The notes: generated from the letters alone by a model not told the origin. Counted from the first letter of the stretch, positions 27,938 through 34,792 are shown. The stretch: 36,111 nucleotides of DNA from Leidyana gryllorum EB-2025a (GCA_048772705.1 JBLWGC010000129.1:1-36111); one strand, 5' to 3'. Numbers and translations: made by a program.

Positions 27938-28009
27938 GGGAGGCTAGCCCAGATGATGAAACGGTGCTTAGTATACGAAAGGTTCCGGGATCGATTCTCA
28001 GCCCATCCG
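27938..28009 (+). pseudogene. Ala-derived relic, loop TTAGTAT
   Basis: GGGAGGCTAGCCCAGATGAT family member; T-stem and anticodon stem mismatched. Confidence 0.66.
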
Positions 28010-28112
28010 AACTACATAGATGGAACCCTCCCCAGAGTAGTCTAGTTGGCCTATCAACGCTGTCTGCCAAAACCATCAGGTTGAGTAGTACTCTGCCAAT
28101 CACCCCTCTACT

Positions 28113-28192
28113 TCCGGTGGGACGGAATCGAACCGCCGACTATCTGATGCCAGCACTACAGTCAGATGCTCTACCAACTGAGCTACCCCCGG
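28113..28192 (-). tRNA. tRNA-Tyr-GTA: tRNA-Tyr(GTA) with 7-nt intron
   Basis: Intron TGCTGGC after CTGTAG; stem TCTGA/TCAGA and T arm GGCGG/CCGTC intact. Confidence 0.93.
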
Positions 28193-28218
28193 CCGTCCAA
28201 CTGCTCCGGGGTTCAAAA

Positions 28219-28293
28219 GGCTTAACCCCAGATCCTCGCCCTTTCGGACTGCGGCCTGAACACAGCGCCTTAGACCACTCGGCCATCTTTGTC
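28219..28293 (-). pseudogene. tRNA-Leu(CAG) with replaced 3' third
   Basis: GACAAAGATGGCCGAG start, loop TTCAGGC, normal variable arm, then GAGGATCTGGGGTTAAGCC in place of the T arm. Confidence 0.7.
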
Positions 28294-28383
28294 GCAGTCT
28301 TGTTGGTTCGTCGCTCCACGCGTTTTTGTCCGTGAGCCGAAATAGAAAGACTTCTGGGATTGGAGGCCGGCGTGTTCGGAGCG

Positions 28384-28455
28384 TTCGAGTCAGTATAGTG
28401 GTTAGTGTCTCCGCCTGTCACGCGGAAGACCCGGGTTCGATTCCCGGTCTCGAAA
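28384..28455 (+). tRNA. tRNA-Asp-GTC: tRNA-Asp(GTC)
   Basis: Loop CTGTCAC; acceptor TTCGAGT/TCTCGAA pairs except 7:66. T arm consensus. Confidence 0.9.
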
Positions 28456-28510
28456 TGCAGGTGGTTTCGCTTGAGATTCTCTGCTTCGGTTCTCGCTGAA
28501 AGTTGCGAGC

Positions 28511-28582
28511 TACAACCACCGAGGATCGAAATCGGGACTTCTGCGTGCGAAGCAGACGTCGTAACCACTAGACCATTGCTGC
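28511..28582 (-). tRNA. Val-body tRNA with anticodon CGC
   Basis: Inverted duplicate of 26290 with the same TTCGCAC loop and the same short variable loop. Confidence 0.78.
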
Positions 28583-28644
28583 ACGGATGGTCCCCGCAGC
28601 CCAAGACATGGCGAAGTTTCAGGGAGTAGTGAGGACCAGTTCCA

Positions 28645-28722
28645 AGGTCGCGCGGCGAATCGAACCCAGGTCGGGAGATTCAGAGTCTCCAGTGCTAACC
28701 ACTACACGACGCAGACGCAACC
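28645..28722 (-). tRNA. tRNA-Gln-CTG: tRNA-Gln(CTG) with 6-nt insertion
   Basis: Loop CTCTGAA and both acceptor strands are kept, but GCGTCT is duplicated between acceptor and D arm, giving 78 nt. Likely inactive, though both promoter boxes are present. Confidence 0.72.
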
Positions 28723-28903
28723 GGCTCAGCCCATTCCAGAAGAGTCTGTTCCTCAACTGGACACACGCAACACGGGTCTCTACTGACCTCTGAAATATTT
28801 TAAGTGGCTCCTGTATAAAGCGCCCAGCGTAAGCGTTGGATTTGGGTGGGACAGAAAGCTCACTTAAATCCTTGAAGCAGTTGCGCTTTTTCTCAAATGC
28901 AAC

Positions 28904-28985
28904 CGACAAGGGTGAGATTCGAACCAACGCGGGTGAAACCCACCGGCTTAGCAGGCCGCCGCCTTAACCACTCGGCCACCTTGCC
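28904..28985 (-). tRNA. tRNA-Ser-GCT: tRNA-Ser(GCT)
   Basis: Loop CTGCTAA, acceptor GGCAAGG/CCTTGTC, variable arm intact. T stem GTTGG/CTCAC has mismatches compared with 20965. Confidence 0.83.
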
Positions 28986-29079
28986 GAGAGTGGAACGGGC
29001 TACACATTCCATCGGGAATCCCGTGCGAATTAACTTCTCGAGAATCGCATTTCGGCTACCTCTTTCATAAGGCACATTG

Positions 29080-29151
29080 AGCAGTGTAGCTCAGTGGAAG
29101 AGTGTTGGGCTCATAACCCAAAGGTCCGTCGATCGAAACGACGCACTGCTA
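29080..29151 (+). tRNA. tRNA-iMet-CAT: Initiator tRNA-Met(CAT)
   Basis: Consensus initiator, 3'-to-3' with Thr at 29201. Confidence 0.95.
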
Positions 29152-29200
29152 AGTGTGCGCAGGAGGGAAACAGTTATAGAATTGATTGGGTCGTGAGCAA

Positions 29201-29272
29201 AGCCTTCTGCCGGAATCGAACCGGCGACTTCTCGCTTACGAAGCGAACGCTCTGCCCCTAAACTAAGAAGGC
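29201..29272 (-). tRNA. tRNA-Thr-CGT: tRNA-Thr(CGT)
   Basis: Loop TTCGTAA in TTCGC/GCGAG; acceptor GCCTTCT/AGAAGGC and T arm GCCGG/CCGGC perfect. Confidence 0.93.
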
Positions 29273-29348
29273 AATGGAAGCCGGAGATGACGAAACAATC
29301 GCTATTGACGGAGATTAGTGGAGCACTTTGCTAGAGTAGTTCAATGAC

Positions 29349-29421
29349 TTCCACTGCCGGGACTTGAACCCGGATCGTGCGGGTGAAAGCCGCATATCCT
29401 AGCCACTTAGACTACAGTGGA
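29349..29421 (-). tRNA. tRNA-Glu-TTC: tRNA-Glu(TTC)
   Basis: Loop CTTTCAC; acceptor TCCACTG/CAGTGGA; all stems perfect. Confidence 0.95.
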
Positions 29422-29591
29422 CGAGTGGTTGAGTTGGGGCTTCGGCCGAGAGCCGTACCGTCTTGGAAAACATGGTATGTCGGCGTGATCAAGTGAGTGG
29501 ATCTCTCATACAGATTCGGACTTAGTAACCAATTCCATTTGTATTGATCGTGGAATCTTGGGCCTTCCTCGGGTACGGGGCGAGCTTCCTT

Positions 29592-29664
29592 GCCGCCCCA
29601 ACTCCGTCCGTAGAGCGCCAGACTTTTGAAGGGAGAACCGCGGCTTCCCGCCGCGCGAGCAGTC
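29592..29664 (+). pseudogene. tRNA-Lys(TTT)-derived relic
   Basis: GCCGCCC and loop CTTTTGA; 3' part decayed as at 19657. Confidence 0.6.
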
Positions 29665-29707
29665 CTAGTCAAGCTTGCTGAACCGTATGTGAAGCCACAG
29701 GGCGCAC

Positions 29708-29753
29708 GATGTGCTGGATCTGCACCAGTTCCTCACTCGGGCAAGTTGGCAAC
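29708..29753 (-). pseudogene. tRNA-Ser with anticodon arm deleted
   Basis: Same internal deletion as 23327, opposite strand. Confidence 0.6.
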
Positions 29754-29838
29754 TGTCGATTCCGTCATGTGGCGAGCAGTGGGCTCACATACGGCCACGA
29801 TAAGTGCTTATTTTCACCGCCTTCCATGACTACCTACC

Positions 29839-29911
29839 GCCTCGGTAGCTGAGTTGGGAGAGCGCCAGACTGAAGATCTGGAAGTCCCGTGTTCGATCCA
29901 CGACCGAGGCA
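29839..29911 (+). tRNA. tRNA-Phe-GAA: tRNA-Phe(GAA)
   Basis: Loop CTGAAGA; acceptor GCCTCGG/CCGAGGC. One D-stem mismatch (GCTG/GAGC) and one in the T stem. Confidence 0.87.
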
Positions 29912-30002
29912 GAGAGGTTGTGACATTTGGTGTCATTCCTCGGCACCCATCAGATACCTGTTTCCAGAGACACACGCCGCTTTCACAGTCCGGAAGCCCC
30001 GT

Positions 30003-30075
30003 GCAGCCATGGTCTAGTGCTTACGACGTCTGCTTAACACGCAGAAGTTCCCGAGTTCGATCGTCGGTGGCTGTA
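30003..30075 (+). tRNA. tRNA-Val-AAC: tRNA-Val(AAC)
   Basis: Loop TTAACAC; acceptor GCAGCCA/TGGCTGT. T stem has one mismatch (CCGAG/GTCGG). Confidence 0.88.
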
Positions 30076-30117
30076 GATCGCAACTTTCAGCGAGAATCTC
30101 AAGCGAAACCAACTGTG

Positions 30118-30189
30118 CTCCGAGACCGGGAATCGAACCCGGGTCTTCCGCGTGACAGGCGGAAATACTAACCACTATACTACCTCGGA
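30118..30189 (-). tRNA. tRNA-Asp-GTC: tRNA-Asp(GTC)
   Basis: Loop CTGTCAC; acceptor TCCGAGG/TCTCGGA with a G-T at 7:66. Confidence 0.94.
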
Positions 30190-30220
30190 CGCTCCGATCA
30201 CGCCGGCCTCCAACCCCAAA

Positions 30221-30289
30221 GTTGGCCGAGTTGTCTAAGGCGCTCTGCTCAGACCGCAGTCCGAAAGGGCGAGGATCTGGTGTTGAGCC
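30221..30289 (+). pseudogene. tRNA-Leu(CAG), 5' lost and 3' replaced
   Basis: Starts at GTTGGCCGAG without the acceptor strand, keeps loop CTCAGAC and variable arm, then GAGGATCTGGTGTTGAGCC. Confidence 0.68.
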
Positions 30290-30315
30290 TTTCGAACCCC
30301 GGAGCAGTTGGACGG

Positions 30316-30395
30316 CCGGGGGTAGCTCAGTTGGTAGAGCACCTGACTGTAGTGCTGGCATGAGATAGTCGGCGGTTCGATTCCGCCCCACCGGA
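30316..30395 (+). tRNA. tRNA-Tyr-GTA: tRNA-Tyr(GTA) with 7-nt intron, diverged
   Basis: Intron TGCTGGC and T arm intact; anticodon stem CCTGA/TGAGA has two mismatches. Confidence 0.8.
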
Positions 30396-30487
30396 AGTAG
30401 AGGGGTCATCGGCAAACTACTACTCACACTGATGGACAGCGTTGATAGCAACTAGACTACTCCGGCGAGGCTTCCATCTATGTAGTT

Positions 30488-30560
30488 CGGATGGGCTGGG
30501 AATCCATCCCAGAACCTTTCGTATACTAAGCCACCGTTTCATCATCTGGGCTAGCCTCCT
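30488..30560 (-). pseudogene. Ala-derived relic, loop TTAGTAT
   Basis: Same family and same position relative to Tyr as 5477. Confidence 0.66.
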
Positions 30561-30615
30561 ATGCCTACCTCATGGCATTGAGTGATACTTCACATAGTGA
30601 TACGAGTCTCTCGAC

Positions 30616-30687
30616 TGTACCGCCAGGCTTCGAAACTGCGACTTTGTGGTGAACAGCTACACGCTTTGCCGACTGAGCTACAAGACC
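30616..30687 (-). pseudogene. tRNA-Asn(GTT), decayed
   Basis: Loop CTGTTCA and stem TGTAG/CCACA as at 17718; the 3' acceptor no longer pairs. Confidence 0.65.
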
Positions 30688-30695
30688 CAGTTGCA

Positions 30696-30739
30696 ATTTC
30701 TTTTAAGCGAGAAAAATCATACCTTCAGACCAAACAGCC
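30696..30739 (-). pseudogene. tRNA-Pro 5' fragment
   Basis: GGCTGTTTGGTCTGAAGG to TTTTTCTCGCTT, the reversed relative of 17664, again next to Asn. Confidence 0.65.
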
Positions 30740-30826
30740 TCCTGGTCGGCCTGCCCGGCTAGGCCACTCATAGGTGTCAAATGCTGGAGTACTCGGCGGT
30801 CGCGTTCGGCTGTCATTGGGTTGATT

Positions 30827-30900
30827 TGCTCCCCGGGGGGATCGAACCCTCGACCTTCGGCACATAAGGCCGATGCTCTAACCAGCTGAGCTAGGGGAGC
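30827..30900 (-). tRNA. tRNA-Ile-TAT: tRNA-Ile(TAT), intronless
   Basis: Loop CTTATGT in TCGGC/GCCGA; acceptor GCTCCCC/GGGGAGC perfect. Confidence 0.92.
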
Positions 30901-30990
30901 GATCACCGCCGTTCCACCGTGTAACTCACATTCAATTCTATCTCAGGCAACGGAAGCCGTTTGCACGCTGAAACTCAGAAGGGAAGTAAC

Positions 30991-31074
30991 GCACAGATGC
31001 CCGAGTGGTCTAAGGGGCCAGACTCAAGTTCTGGTAGGCGCAAGTCTGCATGGGTTCGAATCCCATTCTGTGCA
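30991..31074 (+). tRNA. tRNA-Leu-CAA: tRNA-Leu(CAA), intronless
   Basis: Acceptor GCACAGA/TCTGTGC, stem CCAGA/TCTGG with CTCAAGT (CAA), variable arm TAGGCGCAAGTCTGC, T arm ATGGG/CCCAT. 84 nt and no intron, although Leu(CAA) genes are usually intron-bearing in animals. Confidence 0.94.
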
Positions 31075-31163
31075 ACGGCGATCATTACCAAAAATAGGCT
31101 GGAAAAGGCCACAGTAGATTCGAGTCTCCATCCGTATATCCGGTTGCATGCACCGAAGTATTC

Positions 31164-31227
31164 GGCTGTTGTTGTGGATCCTTCCTTGGGGTGGAAGGAG
31201 TCCTGGGTTCGATTCCCAGAACAGCCC
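31164..31227 (+). pseudogene. tRNA-Pro without D arm, loop TTGGGGT (GGG)
   Basis: Acceptor, anticodon stem CTTCC/GGAAG and T arm are perfect, but the D arm is collapsed to GTTGTGGAT and the anticodon reads GGG. Confidence 0.75.
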
Positions 31228-31367
31228 TCTTGGTCGTCGGTTGACCCGACGGGACAAGTTGCCCTCAGAACCAACACAGCATTTCATTAGCCCACTTCGG
31301 TAGGGCAGTCAGGGCAACTAACATCTGGAGAATTGCATTTCGGCTATTTCTTCCATGTTGCAGACTG

Positions 31368-31413
31368 AGCAATGTAGCTCAGTGAAAAGTGTTGAGCTCA
31401 TAATCCAAAGGTC
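31368..31413 (+). pseudogene. iMet 5' part, joined to a reversed Gln
   Basis: AGCAATGTAGCTCAGTG with loop CTCATAA runs to AAAGGTC, then switches to an antisense Gln 3' end sharing AGGTC. Confidence 0.72.
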
Positions 31414-31478
31414 GTGTCGGGAATCGAATCCAGGTCGGGAGATTCAAAATCTCCACAGCTGACCACTGTGCCGTAGGG
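31409..31478 (-). pseudogene. tRNA-Gln(TTG), decayed
   Basis: Stem GGAGA/TCTCC with loop TTTTGAA reads TTG; the D arm and 5' acceptor have diverged. Confidence 0.7.
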
Positions 31479-31495
31479 GGGCAGGCTGAACAGGC

Positions 31496-31538
31496 GGCTG
31501 TCTGGTCTGGTGGTATGATTCTTCCTCGGGTGGAAGAA
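31496..31538 (+). pseudogene. tRNA-Pro 5' fragment
   Basis: GGCTGTCTGGTCTGGTGG to a 6-nt loop TCGGGT and GGAAGAA, stopping 11 nt before Asn. Confidence 0.68.
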
Positions 31539-31549
31539 CATTGTAATTG

Positions 31550-31621
31550 GGTCTTGTAGCTCAGTCGGCAGAGCGTGTGGCTGTTAACCACAAAGTCGCA
31601 GGTTCGAAACCTGCAGGACCG
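31550..31621 (+). tRNA. tRNA-Asn-GTT: tRNA-Asn(GTT), copy B
   Basis: Identical to 15868-15939. Confidence 0.9.
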
Positions 31622-31735
31622 TTTCAGGGGCACCCCAGACACTGACTGCCCTGCTCTGGCAATGGCACCTTTGGTCTGCGACCCTTCAAAGATATAAGTT
31701 TATTTGGCACCCGCCACGTGCAGCCGTACGTACTT

Positions 31736-31808
31736 TGGACGATTTGGGTATCGATCCCAGTACCTCTCGCATGCGAAGCGAGCGCTCTAGCATCTGAGCT
31801 AGCCGCCC
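31736..31808 (-). tRNA. tRNA-Ala-CGC: tRNA-Ala(CGC), copy B
   Basis: Identical to 16054-16126. Confidence 0.87.
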
Positions 31809-31868
31809 ATCCGCTCTACATGGAAGACCTATTGCATCCAGTGGCTGACCGAGTGCCGATACAACGGC

Positions 31869-31948
31869 TGACCAGAGTGGGATTCGAACCCACGCCCTTT
31901 CGGACTGCGACCCTAACACAGCGCCTTAGACCACTCGGCCATCTTGCC
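31869..31948 (-). tRNA. Leu-body tRNA with anticodon AGG, copy B
   Basis: Identical to 16187-16266, with loop TTAGGGT. Confidence 0.8.
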
Positions 31949-32021
31949 GGAGTGTACTTGGCTCGCCACTTTACACGTTTTCTGTTCGTGAAGTCTCGAG
32001 AAGAAAGACTTTTGAGGTTGA

Positions 32022-32051
32022 AGACCCGGGCCCGATGCCCGTTTCGAAACA
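32022..32051 (+). pseudogene. tRNA-Asp 3' fragment, copy B
   Basis: Identical to 16340-16369. Confidence 0.6.
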
Positions 32052-32104
32052 AGGTCGATTCCGCTTAAGATTGTCTCTTTTGGTTGCCGCTGGAAGTTGC
32101 GAGC

Positions 32105-32177
32105 TACAGCTACCGAGGATTGAACTCGGGATCGTCTGCGTGTGAAGCAGACGTCGTAACCACTAGACCATGGCTAC
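32105..32177 (-). tRNA. tRNA-Val-CAC: tRNA-Val(CAC), copy B
   Basis: As 16423-16495 but with one substitution in the 3' acceptor strand (TAGCTGT), which breaks a pair. Confidence 0.83.
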
Positions 32178-32241
32178 ACGCATGGTACCCGCAGCCCAAG
32201 AGAAGTCGCGGAGTTTCAGGGAGTAGTGAGGATCAGTTCCA

Positions 32242-32312
32242 AGGTCGCGCCGGAGATCGAACCAGGTCGGAAGATTAAGAGTCTCCAGTGCTAAACACTA
32301 CTTCACGCAACC
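32242..32312 (-). pseudogene. Gln-body tRNA with anticodon CTT, copy B
   Basis: Identical to 16560-16630. Confidence 0.68.
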
Positions 32313-32430
32313 CATTCAGTCCTTCCCAAAAAGGTTGGTAGAGCCATTCCGACTAGCGCTTCTTTAAGCAGTGGGCCCACATACGGCCGCGGTGAGTCCT
32401 TCTTTTCACCGCCTTCCATGGCTGTCTAGC

Positions 32431-32503
32431 GCCTCGGTAGCTCAGTTGGGAGAGCGCCAGACTGAAGATCTGGAAGTCCCGTGTTCGATCCACGGCCGAG
32501 GCA
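32431..32503 (+). tRNA. tRNA-Phe-GAA: tRNA-Phe(GAA), copy B
   Basis: Identical to 16749-16821. Confidence 0.96.
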
Positions 32504-32541
32504 GAGAGGTTGTGAAATCTGGTGTCAGAACCCCCGCGCCG

Positions 32542-32577
32542 GTGCGAGCGTTCTGCCCCTCAGCTAACCAGGCAGGC
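32542..32577 (-). pseudogene. Thr-like 5' fragment, copy B
   Basis: Identical to 16860-16895. Confidence 0.4.
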
Positions 32578-32594
32578 CCTGTCTCGATCACATG

Positions 32595-32667
32595 AGGGTA
32601 TGGCTGAGACCGGCTGGGATATGCGGCTTTCACCCACACGGTCCGGGTTCAAGGCCCGGCAGTGGAA
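32595..32667 (+). pseudogene. tRNA-Glu(TTC) lacking its 5' acceptor, copy B
   Basis: As 16913-16985 with one substitution in the T arm (A to G). Confidence 0.68.
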
Positions 32668-32728
32668 CTCCTTGGAGTGCTTCAGCAATCTCCCTCAACG
32701 AGGTGAGATGCGTAATTTCTTTGGCGGA

Positions 32729-32799
32729 TTTCCTTCGTAGCTTAGGGGCAGAGCGTTTGCTTCGTAAGCGAGACGTCGGCTGCTCGATTTCGACAGTGC
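32729..32799 (+). pseudogene. tRNA-Thr(CGT), decayed, copy B
   Basis: Identical to 17047-17117. Confidence 0.68.
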
Positions 32800-32860
32800 A
32801 TCCATAGGCTCTCTAAACAGCGGCTGTCACCACGTACAAGATGCAGCAACATCGTGTCCT

Positions 32861-32931
32861 GCATCTGTGGTATAGTGATAGAATGTCTCGTTGCTATCCG
32901 GACGGCCCGGGTTCGATTCCCTGCAGATCCG
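32861..32931 (+). pseudogene. Gly-body tRNA with anticodon GCT, copy B
   Basis: Identical to 17179-17249. Confidence 0.68.
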
Positions 32932-33086
32932 GAACCCACGCCTCAAACCGCTGTGGCAAATTGTCAGCGAGTCAAACACGTCGCTGACAAGCTTGGTCGG
33001 CACGAGCCCGGCGCATCCTGACACTTGATGTAACAATCCCCCCAGATAGATTCGAATATGGGTGACGCGGTGGCACGGCGGTGATC

Positions 33087-33160
33087 GCTCCCCTAGCTCA
33101 GCTGGTTAGAGCATCGGCCTTATGTGCCGAAGGTCGAGGGTTCGATCCCCCCGGGGAGCA
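33087..33160 (+). tRNA. tRNA-Ile-TAT: tRNA-Ile(TAT), intronless, copy B
   Basis: Identical to 17405-17478. Confidence 0.92.
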
Positions 33161-33211
33161 AATCAGTTCAATGACAGCCGAACGCGACCCTGAGTGCATA
33201 GCAGGAGACCT

Positions 33212-33259
33212 CGGACGCTACAGTCATAAGCCCAAAACTCTCGCACTGAGTTCCACTAC
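33212..33259 (-). pseudogene. iMet-derived fragment, copy B
   Basis: Identical to 17530-17577. Confidence 0.5.
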
Positions 33260-33345
33260 TCCAGCGTCGGATATCATGAAGGAAGCCAAATGTGGTTCTT
33301 GAGATGCGGACTGATTTTACACCTATGAGGGCAGGCCGACCAGGG

Positions 33346-33390
33346 GGCTGTTTGGTCTGCAGGTATGATTTTTCCTCGCTTGGAAGAAGA
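33346..33390 (+). pseudogene. tRNA-Pro 5' fragment, copy B
   Basis: Identical to 17664-17708. Confidence 0.7.
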
Positions 33391-33399
33391 TTGCAACTG

Positions 33400-33471
33400 G
33401 GTCTTGTAGCTCATCGGCAAAGCGTGTAGCTGTTCACCACAAAGTCGCAGTTTCGAAGCCTAGCAGTGCCG
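33400..33471 (+). tRNA. tRNA-Asn-GTT: tRNA-Asn(GTT), decaying, copy B
   Basis: Identical to 17718-17789. Confidence 0.65.
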
Positions 33472-33548
33472 GGAGCTGCGATATGCGACGCTCTCTTAGA
33501 GGTCGCAACTCTATATTTACCTACCGGCAGGTGCCGCCCTACTGAGTT

Positions 33549-33621
33549 TGGACGACCTGGGTATCGATCCCAGTACCTCTCGCATGCAAAGCGAGCGCTC
33601 TACTATCTGAGCTAGCCGCCC
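33549..33621 (-). tRNA. tRNA-Ala-TGC: tRNA-Ala(TGC), copy B
   Basis: Identical to 17867-17939. Confidence 0.94.
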
Positions 33622-33679
33622 ATCCGCTCTACATGGAAGACCTATTGCATCCAGTGGCTGACTGAGCCGATACAACGGC

Positions 33680-33758
33680 TGACAAGCGTGGCTTCGAACC
33701 CACGCCCTTTCGGACTGCGGCCTGAACACAGCGCCTTAGACCACTCGGCCATCTTGCC
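33680..33758 (-). tRNA. tRNA-Leu-CAG: tRNA-Leu(CAG), copy B
   Basis: Identical to 17998-18076. Confidence 0.82.
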
Positions 33759-33849
33759 GCAGTGTTGTTGGTTCGTCCCTCCACGCGTTTCTTGTCCGTG
33801 AGCCGAAATAGAAAGACTTCTGGGATTGGAGGCCGGCTTGTTCAAAGGG

Positions 33850-33921
33850 TCCGAGTTAGTATAGTGGTTAGTGTCTCCGCCTGTCACGCGGAAGACCCGG
33901 GTTCGATTCCCGGCCTCGAAA
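33850..33921 (+). tRNA. tRNA-Asp-GTC: tRNA-Asp(GTC), copy B
   Basis: Identical to 18168-18239. Confidence 0.82.
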
Positions 33922-33976
33922 CGCAGGTGGTTTCGCTTAAGATTCTGTCCTTTGGTTGTCGCTGAAAGTTGCGAGC

Positions 33977-34049
33977 TACAGCTACCGAGGATCGAACTCG
34001 GGACCTTCTGCGTGTGAAGCAGACGTCGTAACCACTAGACCATGGCTGC
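33977..34049 (-). tRNA. tRNA-Val-CAC: tRNA-Val(CAC), copy B
   Basis: Identical to 18295-18367. Confidence 0.89.
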
Positions 34050-34112
34050 ACGGCAAGTCCCGCAGACCAAAGCAAGTGGGGAGGTTTCACGAAGTAGTGA
34101 GGACTAGTTTCA

Positions 34113-34184
34113 AGGTCGCGCCGGGAATCGAACCCAGGTCGGGAGATTCAAAGTCTCCAGTGCTAACCACTACACCACGCAACC
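34113..34184 (-). tRNA. tRNA-Gln-TTG: tRNA-Gln(TTG), copy B
   Basis: Identical to 18431-18502. Confidence 0.95.
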
Positions 34185-34282
34185 GATTTAGCCCTTCTCA
34201 AAGAGTTGATAGAGCCATCCGGACTAGACCTTCCCCACACATGCAAAACGGGTTTTTCTACTAACCTCCAAAATATTCAATT

Positions 34283-34351
34283 GGCTCTTGCAGCGCAGTG
34301 GGCAAAGCGTGTGATTGTTGAATACTAAGTCGCAGGTCCGCGGTCTCAGGC
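34283..34351 (+). pseudogene. Asn-derived relic, copy B
   Basis: Identical to 18601-18669. Confidence 0.6.
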
Positions 34352-34457
34352 ACCCTAGACCGTATTGCGATGCCAAAGTCTATCCAAGGGCTACAAGGCA
34401 CAATCAAAGGCTCTCAACTCGGTAAATACATAGCGGCAGGTGCAGCCGTACGAAGTT

Positions 34458-34529
34458 TGGACGACCTGGACATCGATCCCATACCTTTCGCATGCTAAGC
34501 GAGCGCTCTACCATCTGAGCCAGTCGCCC
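34458..34529 (-). tRNA. tRNA-Ala-AGC: tRNA-Ala(AGC), copy B
   Basis: Identical to 18776-18847. Confidence 0.85.
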
Positions 34530-34617
34530 GACGTGCAGTCCCCATCGCATTTATCGGTTGTCAACATAGCATGACCACTCTCTCGACTCTACCCGCGGAT
34601 TGCACCACCGACCAGTC

Positions 34618-34689
34618 AGCTGTTTGGTCTAGTGGTATGATCCTTCCTTAGGGTGGAAGGAGTGTTGGGTTCGATTCCCAGAACAGCCC
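34618..34689 (+). tRNA. tRNA-Pro-AGG: tRNA-Pro(AGG), copy B
   Basis: Identical to 18936-19007. Confidence 0.87.
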
Positions 34690-34792
34690 GCTTTGTTGTA
34701 TCTTGACCCAACCACTAGAGGATGGCCGCACGGAAGGTCCCGCAGACCAAGAGAATTGGCGAGGTTTCACAAAATAGTGAGCACTAGTTTCG

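Larger units (their letters stand above)
28324..28751. repeat. Inverted repeat partner of 26127-26548
   Basis: Reverse complement of the Gln-Val-Asp block at 26127-26548. Confidence 0.85.
31550..34713. repeat. 3.16-kb direct repeat, copy B
   Basis: Copy of 15868-19031 (offset 15682). Its right end abuts the inverted copy of bases 1-657. Confidence 0.97.
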
